Below, piece after piece: positions 36,253 to 45,308 of a DNA stretch of 64,000 nucleotides. Position 1 is the first letter of the stretch. The number at the start of each line of letters is the position of its first letter. A model generated the notes under the pieces. That model made no database searches. It saw only the letters and a list, made by a program, of their open reading frames with translations, and was not told the DNA's origin. Where the stretch lies: NCBI GenBank assembly GCA_003426165.1, contig QUAH01000012.1, positions 47,575 through 111,574 on the forward strand. The letters are read 5' to 3'. The position numbers were made by a program, and so were the translations under genes. The stretch comes from Candidatus Saccharicenans subterraneus. Lineage in GTDB: Bacteria > Acidobacteriota > Aminicenantia > Aminicenantales > Saccharicenantaceae.

Positions 36253-37851
36253 TCAGTAGAGCTTATTGCCGCGGCTGTCGAAGATGATGAAGGCCGGCAG
36301 GTCCCTGACCACGATTTTCCTGATGGCTTCCATCCCCAGGTCGGCAAAGTCCACCAGTTCCGAGGAAACTATGTGCTCCCTGGCCACCAGGGCGGCGGCC
36401 CCGCCGATGGTTCCCAGGTAAAATCCCCGGTATTTCCGGCAGGCCTCGGCCACTTTATCGGAGCGGTTGCCCTTGGCCAGCATGACCCTGGAAGCCCCGG
36501 CTTTCATAAATTCTTCCACGTAATTATCCATTCGCTGGGCCGAGGTCGGACCGAAGCTCCCGGTCGGCAACCCCTCTGGTGTTCTGGCCGGCCCGGCATA
36601 ATAGACCGGATGATTCTTGAAATAATCGGGCAGCGGCTTTCCTTCGTCGAGCATCTTCTTCAGCCTGAGGTGGGCCATATCCCTGGCCACGATCAGCGTT
36701 CCGGATAGCCTGAGCCGGGTACCTACCGGATAGCGGGAGAGCTCCTCAACCAGCGAATCAATCGGCTGGTCCAGGTTTATGGCCGGGGCTTCTTCCAGTT
36801 TGAGGGCGTCAATTTTCTTTAAGAAACGAGCCGGGTTCCTGTCCAGCTCTTCTACGAAAATTCCATAACGGTTTATTTTCGCCTTCAGGTTGCGGTCGGC
36901 GTTGCAGCTGACCCCGATGCCCACCGGAAGCGACCCACCGTGCCTGGGCAACCTGATCACCCTGGCTTCCATGGCCAGGGCCACTCCGCCAAACTGGGCC
37001 CCGAGCCCGGTTTCCCTGGCTATCCGCAGGACCTTTTTCTCCCATTCCAGGTCCCGGTAGCCGTGGGGGAGTCCGGTCGGCCTGGTGACCAGGTTATCCA
37101 GGAAGCCGGCGCTGGCCAGCTTGACCGTCTTGACGTTCATTTCAGGCGACAGGCCGCCGATGACCACGGCCAGCCGGTAGGGCGGACAGGCGGCCACGCC
37201 GATGGCCTTGATCTTCTCGCGCAGGAAATCCAGCAGGGTTTGCTCATCCCGCAGCAGCGATTTGTTTTCCTGGTAAAGGGCGGTCTTGTTGGACGAACCC
37301 CCGCCCTTGGCCATGAAGTAAAAGTGGTATTCGCTGCCGGAGGTGCTGAAAATTTCCACCTGGGCCGGAAGGTTATTTCCGGTATTTTTTTCTTCGAGGA
37401 TTGACAGCGGGGCGTTCTGCGAGGCCCTGAGGTTCAGGCCGGTATAAGCCTCAAAGACGCCCCGGCTGAGATACCGGGCATCCTCGGCCCCGGTCAGGAC
37501 CCTTTCTCCCTTGTAACCGATGATATTGGCCGTGCCCGTATCCTGGCAGAGGGGCAGCAGTCCTTCGGCCGAAATTACGGCGTTCTTAAGGAGCGAAGCG
37601 GCCACGAACCGGTCGTTTTTCGAGGCTTCGGGGTCGTCCAGGATGGCCGCCAGGTTTTCCAGGTGGGAAGTCCTGAAATAGAAATTGACCAGGGAGAAAG
37701 CTTCCCGGGCCAGCAGGCGCAGGGCTTCCGGCTCGACCCGCAAGAATTTTTCTCCACGGCACCTGACTTCTGTCACGTGGTCTGAAGTCAGCTTCCTGTA
37801 TTTGGTGTGTTCTCTTTGTTGCGGAAAAACCGGCGTGTATTCAAACTTCAT
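36253..37851 (-). CDS. Class I (iron-sulfur) fumarase family hydratase, probable mesaconase
   Basis: The 532-residue protein is a full-length class I fumarase with alpha and beta parts fused. The [4Fe-4S] ligands are Cys102 (CQDTGT), Cys222 (AACPPYR) and Cys316 (SCNADRN), and KGGGSSNK and GPTSAQRMD are the family substrate motifs. Class I fumarases hydrate fumarate or mesaconate. As the last gene of the methylaspartate operon, downstream of methylaspartate ammonia-lyase, it most likely hydrates mesaconate to citramalate; fumarase activity cannot be excluded. AAAGGAACGGCC precedes the ATG, 25 nt from the upstream gene. Confidence 0.9.
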   Translation of the reverse strand: MKFEYTPVFPQQREHTKYRKLTSDHVTEVRCRGEKFLRVEPEALRLLAREAFSLVNFYFRTSHLENLAAILDDPEASKNDRFVAASLLKNAVISAEGLLPLCQDTGTANIIGYKGERVLTGAEDARYLSRGVFEAYTGLNLRASQNAPLSILEEKNTGNNLPAQVEIFSTSGSEYHFYFMAKGGGSSNKTALYQENKSLLRDEQTLLDFLREKIKAIGVAACPPYRLAVVIGGLSPEMNVKTVKLASAGFLDNLVTRPTGLPHGYRDLEWEKKVLRIARETGLGAQFGGVALAMEARVIRLPRHGGSLPVGIGVSCNADRNLKAKINRYGIFVEELDRNPARFLKKIDALKLEEAPAINLDQPIDSLVEELSRYPVGTRLRLSGTLIVARDMAHLRLKKMLDEGKPLPDYFKNHPVYYAGPARTPEGLPTGSFGPTSAQRMDNYVEEFMKAGASRVMLAKGNRSDKVAEACRKYRGFYLGTIGGAAALVAREHIVSSELVDFADLGMEAIRKIVVRDLPAFIIFDSRGNKLY

Positions 37852-37876
37852 GGCCGTTCCTTTCCTGAAGCGGGAA

Positions 37877-38824
37877 TCAGTCCTCTATGTCCATGTACTC
37901 GATTATATCTTCGAAGCCGGCAATGGTCTTCTGGCCGACCATGCCGATCAGCATGAACTCGTTGGTCAGCGGGTTGAGGCGGAATTCCTTGAGCAGCCGG
38001 AAGTTTTCTATCTGTCCAGAGCGGTCGACGTGGGTCCTGGGGCCGGTGCAGTATATCCTCATGTCGCCAACCTGGATGGCGTCTTCTCCGGCCGGGCTGA
38101 TGGGAACATCCGCTTTGATAACTTCCAGCACCTTGTTTTCCAGCTCTTCCAGGTCGATGTTCGGGCGTTCCGGAAAGTTGATGACGAAGCCATGCCTGAT
38201 GTCGGAGTGAATCAGCGGGGTCCGGGTCTTGTAGTTGTAGTCCCTCTCCAGTATGGCTGTGGTGATGTCCTCGGCCGAGTGGGCCATCAAACGATACTTG
38301 ATGGTCCGGTCGACTATGGTCTTGATATTCTGGGGAAAGGGTCCGAAGACCGTCGGCCTGGCCACGATTATTTCTTCTCCGATGCCGACGAGCACCTGGG
38401 CATTGCAGCCCAGGATGTCGTAGATGAGGTCAAAATGCTCGACCACCACGCGGCGCTTGTGTTCTATGGCTCGCCTGATGGCTTCCTTTATCTTGTACTT
38501 CTGGGTGAAGGCCAGCTCGTGCCGGACGTCGATGTGAAAGGTGTGGCCGGAGAAATAGTCCTCGGGTGAAAAAGAATAGATCGGGGCCCGCCGCAGGTTG
38601 ACCCCCTCGTCCTCGTTGGTCAGCTCCAGGCCGGGAAAAAGGCCTTTGATGAGGGTTGACTTGCCCGAGCCCTCGTCCCCGATGATGCCAATCAGGTAGT
38701 CGGTCGGCATCAGGTAACGGCGGGCGATTTCGCTGGCCACCATGTAGAGGCGGTACCGGCCCCGCGGGGCGTAGTAGACCGCGTAGATCAAGGTGTCCAC
38801 GCGTGATAGTTGCCTGGGGTCCAT
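37877..38824 (-). CDS. P-loop protein of methylaspartate operons
   Basis: The 315-residue protein has a Walker A motif GDEGSGKST at residues 49-57 and then several conserved stretches (VDRTIKYRLMAHSAED, HSDIRHGFVINFPERPN). It looks like the family called alanine-tRNA synthetase second additional domain-containing protein in databases, which I recall as a neighbour of glutamate mutase genes. The reaction is unknown; kinase- or GTPase-like nucleotide use is plausible. The C-terminal half (about 175-315) resembles no common domain. GAGGG before the ATG and 16 nt spacing from the DUF4387 gene place it firmly in the operon. Confidence 0.75.
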   Translation of the reverse strand: MDPRQLSRVDTLIYAVYYAPRGRYRLYMVASEIARRYLMPTDYLIGIIGDEGSGKSTLIKGLFPGLELTNEDEGVNLRRAPIYSFSPEDYFSGHTFHIDVRHELAFTQKYKIKEAIRRAIEHKRRVVVEHFDLIYDILGCNAQVLVGIGEEIIVARPTVFGPFPQNIKTIVDRTIKYRLMAHSAEDITTAILERDYNYKTRTPLIHSDIRHGFVINFPERPNIDLEELENKVLEVIKADVPISPAGEDAIQVGDMRIYCTGPRTHVDRSGQIENFRLLKEFRLNPLTNEFMLIGMVGQKTIAGFEDIIEYMDIED

Positions 38825-38840
38825 GGTTTACCCTCAGCCC

Positions 38841-39182
38841 TTAAAATTCCAGGTCAAACAGCGGGACGTGCTGCTGGGCTCCGTAGATGTCGGTATCGCC
38901 CGGGGCCCCGGAAGGAATTTTTCTCTTGATTGTGACCTTGATGGCCTGGCTGGGCTCAAAGTAGATGATCTTGAGAACATCGGATTCGGGAATCCGGTAC
39001 AGCCTGGCGATTTTCCGGGCAGTTATTATTTTCTTCTCCCTGAACAGGTCAAAATGACGCCTTTCCTTGAACATGATATCAAGAGTCAGCTCGAAAGGTC
39101 CAGAGTTCTTGGAACGGATGACCCTGGCCACTTGGAGTATATTTCTCTTCTTTTTCCCTGCCGTCTTGGTTTTAGCGGTCAT
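38841..39182 (-). CDS. DUF4387 protein
   Basis: The 113-residue protein matches the DUF4387 pattern: LQVARVIRSKNSGPFELTLDIMF near the start and SQAIKVTIKRKIPSGAPGDTDIYGAQQHVPL at the end. DUF4387 is typically encoded beside, or fused to, AtuA-family (DUF1446) proteins and is probably their small subunit. The function is unknown. I chose the ATG at 39182, 10 nt after the AtuA stop; the longer frame would overlap that gene. The first 12 residues are Lys-rich. Confidence 0.8.
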   Translation of the reverse strand: MTAKTKTAGKKKRNILQVARVIRSKNSGPFELTLDIMFKERRHFDLFREKKIITARKIARLYRIPESDVLKIIYFEPSQAIKVTIKRKIPSGAPGDTDIYGAQQHVPLFDLEF

Positions 39183-39192
39183 GTTTCCCCCT

Positions 39193-40572
39193 TTACAGTT
39201 CTTCTGTTCTGGTTTCGAAGAAGGCCGGGTCATCAACCTGCATCAGGTGGTACACGGAGAATTCGAAGACTTTTCCCATGGCCAGGTCCGATGGCGAGAA
39301 AGGAAAGGCCAGGTTCCCGGCCGTGGCAATCCGGCCTTCGTAACCATAATGCAGGAGGGCCGAGCGGGTTACGGCCAGCAGGGCATCGGCCTCTTCCTGG
39401 CTCCGGCCGATGGTCTCGATGACAATTCCCAGCTCGTGGCTGGCCGTCTTCTTGACCGGCTCCAGCTCGCCCATCACCCCGTTCTTGCCGTAGACATGAA
39501 AGAAAATCCGGCCGTCTTCGGGCTTGATCTTCATGATGTCCCGGGCCCGGTCTTCAACCGCTTTGAGTATGGAATCTATTTTTGAAATCATGATAGGGTC
39601 GCGTACCCCGGCCACGCTGACCGAACGGTAACCGGTCAGCCTGACGCCTTCCAGTTTGACCCAGTACCTGTCGGTGGGAACAAACTGGCTGCCACGGACC
39701 CGGACCCGTCCCCGGCCAATATCTTCAAAGGAACAGTTGCGCAGGTTGATCACTCCGCCAGGACCGGGCAGTTCGTAGGGGTCAGATTTTTCGTAGAGGG
39801 TATGGGCCGCGGCCGACTGCGGGGTAAATTTTCTTTCGGGAGAAAGCGCCTCCAATATGAAAGAATCCTCTTCCAGGATTCCCAGGGCACAGTCCGAACC
39901 CGAGCCCGGGGTGGCGGCAATGGCCGCGCACTCCAGAATCTTGCCGAGGTGGAGGGCCAGACCGGGGTCGTAGCCCCGGGAAATGGGCAGGGCGGCAAAA
40001 ACTGCCGGGTCGTAAGACCGGCCGGCCACCACCACCTGGCAGCCCTCACCGAGCAGCTTGATGAACGGTTCCACCCCCATCTGGGCCACGATGTTTTCGC
40101 TCTGCTCGATGACCTCAGGTGTGAGCCGGGGGACAAAGGCCAGCGGCTTTATCCTTTTTTCTTTTAAGGCCTTCTTGACTGTTTCTTTATCCACGTCGCC
40201 GTAGGCAATGCCCAGCTTGAAATGCAGGTTTTCTTCCCGGGCTATTTCCCTGACGATGTCAAGGCACCACTCGACATGGGGACGGGCACCGGAGCCCCCG
40301 GCTGTGCCGATGACCACCGGGATGTTATTCTCGACTCCTGCCTTGATCATCAACCGCAGGTCACGCTTGACTGCCGACCTGTTGGTGAAGGACTTGCCGG
40401 CGCCAAGGTAATAGGGACCGGGGTCGGTTGAGCCGGCATCGGCCGCAATCAGGTCTGGCTTCAGGCTCATCCCTTTCCGGAATGAACTTTCGGGAAAGCC
40501 GTAGCCCAGGATGGCCGTGGTTGACAGGATCTTGAAGGGCGGGAGTTTTCTGCCGGAGTTTTTCCTGGTCAT
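39193..40572 (-). CDS. AtuA-family (DUF1446) protein
   Basis: The 459-residue protein carries the AtuA/DUF1446 hallmarks: ILGYGFPESSF, DLIAADAGSTDPGPYYLG and GTAGGSGARPHVEW in the N-terminal third, GRSYDPAVFAALPI in the middle. AtuA was described in acyclic terpene utilisation, without a settled reaction. Here it sits between methylaspartate ammonia-lyase (4-nt overlap) and DUF4387, so it probably works on a branched dicarboxylate of this pathway; that is inference. Confidence 0.88.
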   Translation of the reverse strand: MTRKNSGRKLPPFKILSTTAILGYGFPESSFRKGMSLKPDLIAADAGSTDPGPYYLGAGKSFTNRSAVKRDLRLMIKAGVENNIPVVIGTAGGSGARPHVEWCLDIVREIAREENLHFKLGIAYGDVDKETVKKALKEKRIKPLAFVPRLTPEVIEQSENIVAQMGVEPFIKLLGEGCQVVVAGRSYDPAVFAALPISRGYDPGLALHLGKILECAAIAATPGSGSDCALGILEEDSFILEALSPERKFTPQSAAAHTLYEKSDPYELPGPGGVINLRNCSFEDIGRGRVRVRGSQFVPTDRYWVKLEGVRLTGYRSVSVAGVRDPIMISKIDSILKAVEDRARDIMKIKPEDGRIFFHVYGKNGVMGELEPVKKTASHELGIVIETIGRSQEEADALLAVTRSALLHYGYEGRIATAGNLAFPFSPSDLAMGKVFEFSVYHLMQVDDPAFFETRTEEL

Positions 40573-41825
40573 GGCCTTCTCTCCCCGTGTTTCATCTTCA
40601 GGACCTGGATGATTCTTTCCATCTCATTATTCACAATCATGAAGCCCTCGTCAAAGCCCATGCCCGGCTTGGCCAGCATCCGGTCAGGCCGGGTGGCCAT
40701 GGCCACGTGGACGCAGGCGATGGCCGAGATGTCCGTTTCGTTGCAGGTCCCGCCCTGGTAGGCCTCGATGCCATGGGTCTTGCAATAGAGGTTGCTCTCG
40801 GCCACGTTCTGGATGCCGCCCAGGTCCGGGGTCTTGATCTGGATCATGTGGCAGGCCCGGGCGTCGGTGAACTCGCGGATGTCCTCCAGGGTGTTGCAGT
40901 GCTCGTCGGCCACGATTTTGACCCTGGAACCCAGGGCTTCCAGCTTCCGGGTTATCCTGGCCAGCCCTTCCAGCTGCCGGTATTTTTCTTCCAGGTCGAC
41001 CGGCCCCTCGATGTAGAGGTTGAACCCGTCGGCTTCCTTTTCCAGGGAAGCGATATAATCGGCCACCCGGTCCAGGTCGCCCTCGAAGATCAGGCCGATG
41101 GTGCCGTAGACATCAATGTGCAGGTCGGGCCGGTAATCTTCCCGTGGCCTGAGCTTGACTATTCTATCGGCCAGCCAGCGGATGTATTCCCGAAGCTTCT
41201 CACCATCGCGTCCCAGTTTGTCCTCGACATTGTTGATCAGGGCGTGGGGCAGGGCGTCGACCTGCTTCAGTATCATCTTGTCGGCGTTGGTGTAACGGTC
41301 ATCACCGGACTGCCCGAAGATTTTTACCCTCTCCGGAACAATTGGCAGGTTGTATTCCTCGCAGACGATTTCGCATTTGAGTTTCTTCTCGGCCCTGGCC
41401 CGGGCATCCAGCAGGGCCTGGCTCAGGCCGTACCTGATAGCCGTGTGGAGCCTTTTGCCCTCGAACCTGAGCTGCTCGAAGCGGTCGGCCATCTTCCGGA
41501 AGGGCTCGATTTCCATTCCTTCCAGGAGCGGCCGCAGGTTCTTTTCCATGAACGGCAGGTAATGACCGGCCAGGAACAGCGGGTCCCGGCCGCCCACTCC
41601 CGAATATTGCACGGCCGCACAGTCGCCGACGGCCAGCTGGCCATCTTCGAGCTCGAGCACGATGGACAGGCTTTCCCCGGCCATCCGGATGCTCTGGAAA
41701 CCCTTGGTCACCGGCTTCCCTTCGTAGACAAAACCGTTGGTTCTGGCTCCTTTCTTGATGGCCTTCTGGTCGTCAAAAAAGAAAGCCGACTTACCCGGAA
41801 CGAACAGGACTCTTTTTATTTTCAC
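40569..41825 (-). CDS. mal: 3-Methylaspartate ammonia-lyase
   Basis: The 418-residue enolase-superfamily enzyme removes ammonia from (2S,3S)-3-methylaspartate to give mesaconate. The two catalytic residues known in clostridial and Citrobacter enzymes, His194 and Lys331, occur here at exactly the same positions (ALPHALINN and IQIKTPDLGG). Metal ligands are in VDVYG-type strand (HIDVYG), ADEHCN and the segment around EGP. The start is GTG, overlapping the TGA of the glutamate mutase E gene by 4 nt, and its stop overlaps the AtuA start, so translation is tightly coupled. Confidence 0.96.
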   Translation of the reverse strand: MKIKRVLFVPGKSAFFFDDQKAIKKGARTNGFVYEGKPVTKGFQSIRMAGESLSIVLELEDGQLAVGDCAAVQYSGVGGRDPLFLAGHYLPFMEKNLRPLLEGMEIEPFRKMADRFEQLRFEGKRLHTAIRYGLSQALLDARARAEKKLKCEIVCEEYNLPIVPERVKIFGQSGDDRYTNADKMILKQVDALPHALINNVEDKLGRDGEKLREYIRWLADRIVKLRPREDYRPDLHIDVYGTIGLIFEGDLDRVADYIASLEKEADGFNLYIEGPVDLEEKYRQLEGLARITRKLEALGSRVKIVADEHCNTLEDIREFTDARACHMIQIKTPDLGGIQNVAESNLYCKTHGIEAYQGGTCNETDISAIACVHVAMATRPDRMLAKPGMGFDEGFMIVNNEMERIIQVLKMKHGERRP

Positions 41826-43270
41826 TTCGGCCTCCCGACTAATTTGCCTTTGCTGATGGCATAGATATCGTCCGTCACCATTTCGAAGGAGATGGCCCGG
41901 CCTTCGGCCTGGGCCCTTTCCTGGAGCCTCTGGCGATGGTAGGCCATGATCTCCTCGGGCAGCGGCAGGTTGCCCTTGTTGAATATCCTGATGAAACCCT
42001 CGTTGTCGCGCATCGGGATTATTTTCCCGTGGTTGTAGATGGACGGGGCAAAGGGCACGTCCAGCAGCCCGGCCTCGAAGGCAGCCACGGTGCCGGCGGC
42101 CACGTCGCCCTGGCCTATCTCGTAGATCTTGTGCATCAGGCTGCGGACCTCGGCCTTGATCAGTTCGACTTCGGACTTCAGGTCCTCGGGCTTGAAGATG
42201 ACCTGGTCCTCAACCATGTTGATGGCCTGGCGGGTGGCCCGCAGGCCCTGGGCGTTGGCTTCCTTGGTGGGGATACCCATGGCCTCGTGCGGCGACTTGA
42301 CGATGACTTTTTCCGCACCGGAAAACCTGGCCACGATGGCCCCCAGGGCAATCACCGAGAAGGCCTTGGCTTCATCCTCCGGAAAACCGCCCATCCACTG
42401 GTGGAAGACCGTGGTCAGCTCGAAATCGTCAAAGCCTTCCTGCCGGAAGTATTCCTCGGCCAGCTCCCTGAGGGCAGTAATGGCGGCAACATCCTGGATG
42501 ATGTTGCCGCCCTGCCCGTAGCCTAAAGTTATCGACCTGACACCCTGCCTGATGGCTAATAATCCTTCTATGATTCCGATGGCGATAGCAATGCATGGGG
42601 GAACCAGGGTGCCGGTCAGAGGTCCGAATGGCTCGCGGTTTATTCTGATGCCGTTTTCTTCGTAGAGTCCGACCAGGCGGTCGACGTATTGCCAGTCGCG
42701 GATGGATTTTTCCACCGGAACGCGCTTGGCATAGGGAATGTTGTAGGAGATGCCGCCTCCCTCGAAGCTGGTGAAACCGGCGGCCAGGGTTATTTCTGCC
42801 AGTAACCGGGCGTCCGGGGTTCCGTGGCGGACCTGGAGTGGCCGGCTGACACTTTCCACCACCCGCCGGCAGCCTTCAACCCCGTGGTTGACGGCCGGAA
42901 AGCCGTTGAGCAGCGAGGTGCCGGCCTGCTTGGACTTTTCGATGCCCTTTTCGGCTTCCTCGTAACGGTTCTGCCGGGTGTAGGCATCGATGGTGGTCGG
43001 CAGCAGGTCAGCCTGTCCCTCGGTTTCAAGGTAGCGCAGCAGCTTGATATGGTCTTCGATGAGAGCCACGCCGGCCCGCGGCTGGAGGAGCGTCTGGCGC
43101 TTTTCCCGGGCCTTCTTCATCACCCAGGCAAACCTTCTTTCTTCGGGGATGGTCCGGTGCAGCTTGATGCCCTCCTCGATGGAGACGTTCTGGCCAGTTG
43201 GCCAGGTCTGGAGGACTTCCTTTCTTATTTCGTAAAATTCCTTGAGGTCCAGTTTTTCGTTCTTAATCAT
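41822..43270 (-). CDS. glmE: Methylaspartate (glutamate) mutase, large subunit E
   Basis: The 482-residue protein is the catalytic TIM-barrel subunit of B12-dependent glutamate mutase, which turns L-glutamate into threo-3-methylaspartate. Conserved stretches include GFPAVNHGVEGCRRVVESV, RHGTPDARLLAEI and LGYGQGGNIIQDVAAI. It pairs with the small B12 subunit encoded two genes upstream. Its length fits the 483 residues of the Clostridium enzyme if the ATG at 43270 is used; that ATG has GAGGAA at good spacing and lies 4 nt beyond the glmL stop, so I prefer it to an ATG at 43288. Confidence 0.95.
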   Translation of the reverse strand: MIKNEKLDLKEFYEIRKEVLQTWPTGQNVSIEEGIKLHRTIPEERRFAWVMKKAREKRQTLLQPRAGVALIEDHIKLLRYLETEGQADLLPTTIDAYTRQNRYEEAEKGIEKSKQAGTSLLNGFPAVNHGVEGCRRVVESVSRPLQVRHGTPDARLLAEITLAAGFTSFEGGGISYNIPYAKRVPVEKSIRDWQYVDRLVGLYEENGIRINREPFGPLTGTLVPPCIAIAIGIIEGLLAIRQGVRSITLGYGQGGNIIQDVAAITALRELAEEYFRQEGFDDFELTTVFHQWMGGFPEDEAKAFSVIALGAIVARFSGAEKVIVKSPHEAMGIPTKEANAQGLRATRQAINMVEDQVIFKPEDLKSEVELIKAEVRSLMHKIYEIGQGDVAAGTVAAFEAGLLDVPFAPSIYNHGKIIPMRDNEGFIRIFNKGNLPLPEEIMAYHRQRLQERAQAEGRAISFEMVTDDIYAISKGKLVGRPK

Positions 43271-43274
43271 GACT

Positions 43275-44687
43275 TTATTCCTCATCATTCAATTTTTCAA
43301 GCGAGGCCACAGCCAGGGCCGTGGCTTCGGCGGGATATTTTTCAACCAGGTTTCCCAGCAGGGAGAAAAGATACTGCCGGTCGGCGTAGAACTCGGGCTT
43401 TTCCGGCAGGAGCTTTCTTTCCTGGCCGTAGGTTTTCAGTTTCAGGAGCGGGTGCCGCATTATCTGGGCCGTCGTGGCAGCCGACAGGAACCCGCCACTG
43501 CCGATGACCGCTTTGACCCGGCGGAGGTCCTTTCCGGTTTGGACATAAACCCGGCCCTGGGGAGTGTAGGTTTCTTTCCAGCCGCCGATATGGCGCAGGG
43601 CAGAATAGAAAACGCAGGTTTCAGCCAGCAGGCGGTCAAAAAGGCCTTCCTCTTCGGACCCGGGGAGGTAGTCCAGGTCGCGGGAGATACGGTCCACGTA
43701 GGCTTTAAGACTTTCGGCCCCGAGACCGAGTTCCTGCAGGCGTTCTTCCAGGTAGGGCCAGCCGCTGTCGAGAAGAGACTGGGCCGATACCCTCATCCCC
43801 AGGTCGCCTTCCACGGTCCTCTTGACCCTGGGCTCGCGGATACCCTTGAGGACAACCGTATCAGTTTCCAGGTAAGATTCGGTATTGGAGTAAAAATCGG
43901 TGGTGGCCCCACCGATATCGATGGCGGCCAGGTCCGACCAGCCAGGTTGATGGACGGGGATGGCCGAGACGAGTTCGAACACGGCCAGGGGAGTGGGCCT
44001 GGGCTGGGAACCGAACAGCTCGACTATTTCCGCGAGGCCGCGGCCGCTGACAATTCTTTTCAAGAAAATGTCCCTGATTTTTTCCCGGGCGGGTTCGAGG
44101 TTGACCTGTCCCACCTCCGGCATCAGGTTTTCGGTCACGATGACTTCCTTGTTGTTCAGGAGCTCCACCACTTCTTCGGCCACGGCCCGGTTGCCGGCAT
44201 AGACCACGGGACAGGTCAGGGCCGAGCCGGCCAGCTTCCGGGCGTTTTCCAGGATGTACTGGCTGTTGCCGCCGTCGGTGCCGCCGCTGAAGAGAAGAAT
44301 GTCGGGCTGGAGTTTTTCCAGGGTGGCGAGGTCGTTCCTGGTCAGGGAGAAGGCGAAGCTGGCCATGACCTTGCCCCCGGCCGACATGGCTGCCAGCCTG
44401 GCCAGCTGCAGGGTCAGGTCCGGCACCAGGCCGATGGCCGCAATGCGCAAGCCGCCCTTGGCCGAAGACGAAAAATAAATTTCAGCCGCGCCGACCAGCT
44501 CTTTTAAGGGAGTATTCTCATCTTTACGGAGCAGGTCGGTCAGGGCCTGGCTAAATCCACGGACCAGGTTATTCTGGGTGGTGGGGACGGCCAGCCTTTT
44601 TTCCAGCTTCAAGTTTTTGTCGGCCAGGACAAACAGTCCACCCTTGGTCCAGGTGGAGCCGATGTCGATGCTGACTATCTTTTTCAT
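43275..44687 (-). CDS. glmL: Glutamate mutase reactivating factor GlmL/MutL
   Basis: The 470-residue protein is an ASKHA-fold ATPase: SIDIGSTWTKGGLF at the start is the phosphate-1 loop, and DIGGATTDFYS (about residue 250) is phosphate-2. It belongs to the GlmL/MutL family, which exchanges inactive cobalamin on glutamate mutase using ATP. The start ATG at 44687 is chosen because the loop begins there; an upstream in-frame ATG would overlap the mutase S gene. Position between glmS and glmE is the usual order in glutamate fermenters. Confidence 0.93.
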   Translation of the reverse strand: MKKIVSIDIGSTWTKGGLFVLADKNLKLEKRLAVPTTQNNLVRGFSQALTDLLRKDENTPLKELVGAAEIYFSSSAKGGLRIAAIGLVPDLTLQLARLAAMSAGGKVMASFAFSLTRNDLATLEKLQPDILLFSGGTDGGNSQYILENARKLAGSALTCPVVYAGNRAVAEEVVELLNNKEVIVTENLMPEVGQVNLEPAREKIRDIFLKRIVSGRGLAEIVELFGSQPRPTPLAVFELVSAIPVHQPGWSDLAAIDIGGATTDFYSNTESYLETDTVVLKGIREPRVKRTVEGDLGMRVSAQSLLDSGWPYLEERLQELGLGAESLKAYVDRISRDLDYLPGSEEEGLFDRLLAETCVFYSALRHIGGWKETYTPQGRVYVQTGKDLRRVKAVIGSGGFLSAATTAQIMRHPLLKLKTYGQERKLLPEKPEFYADRQYLFSLLGNLVEKYPAEATALAVASLEKLNDEE

Positions 44688-44697
44688 GGCAGTGATT

Positions 44698-45267
44698 TCA
44701 TCCGGCCTTGGGGTTCCTGGCTTTGGAGGTTCCGGCATCAGTCTCCGGGGATGATTTTTCCGGCTGGCCGGCCTGGTCGTCATTACGGGGGCCGTGCGAG
44801 TCCGAGCCGAACCTTGCCTTTATGTCCTGCTTAAGGAGCTCGGCTGCCTTCTTCAGGTCAACGTCCGGGGGAAAGACCCGGTCAAAACCCATTTTCTTGA
44901 ACTTTTCTTCCACTATTTCGAAGGGAGTTTTCCCGACAACCAGGTTGCCGCCGACGTAGAGAAGAATCCGGTCCAGGCCCTTTTCCAGGCACAGGTCGCG
45001 GAAGCCCTGGCAGTCAATTTCACCGTGCCCGTAGAGTGAAGAAACCAGGATGGCCTTGGCATTGGTTTCTATGGCGGCGTTGATGAACTCCTGCTGGGAG
45101 ACCATGACTCCCAGGTTGACCACCTTGAAGCCTTCGGCCGTGAAGAATAATTCCAGGATCTTGTTGCCGACCGAATGGCAATCGGCTCCGATTACTCCGA
45201 GGATGATGGTGTCCTTTTCCATGTTCTTGAACTCCGGTTCCCGGTTGCTTAAGTTCTCAGGCTGCAT
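44698..45267 (-). CDS. glmS: Methylaspartate (glutamate) mutase, B12-binding subunit S
   Basis: The 189-residue protein has the cobalamin-binding motif DxHxxG (Asp29, His31, Gly34 in GADCHSVG), [11 protein letters not shown] and [10 protein letters not shown], as in the sigma subunit of glutamate mutase. About 50 C-terminal residues, rich in Pro, Ser and charged residues, extend past the usual 137-residue subunit and look disordered; this tail is unusual. AGGAGAGG precedes the ATG at 45267; a second ATG 15 codons later fits the canonical start. Not to be confused with glucosamine-6-phosphate synthase, also named glmS. Confidence 0.93.
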   Translation of the reverse strand: MQPENLSNREPEFKNMEKDTIILGVIGADCHSVGNKILELFFTAEGFKVVNLGVMVSQQEFINAAIETNAKAILVSSLYGHGEIDCQGFRDLCLEKGLDRILLYVGGNLVVGKTPFEIVEEKFKKMGFDRVFPPDVDLKKAAELLKQDIKARFGSDSHGPRNDDQAGQPEKSSPETDAGTSKARNPKAG

Positions 45268-45308
45268 GGGTTTTATCCTCTCCTGGCCAGACAGAATTTT
45301 TCTGAGGT

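Noticed and set aside
40587..41864. 425-codon plus-strand ORF opposite methylaspartate ammonia-lyase
   Set aside because: The minus-strand gene has all catalytic residues; the long opposite frame follows from G+C-rich codon use.
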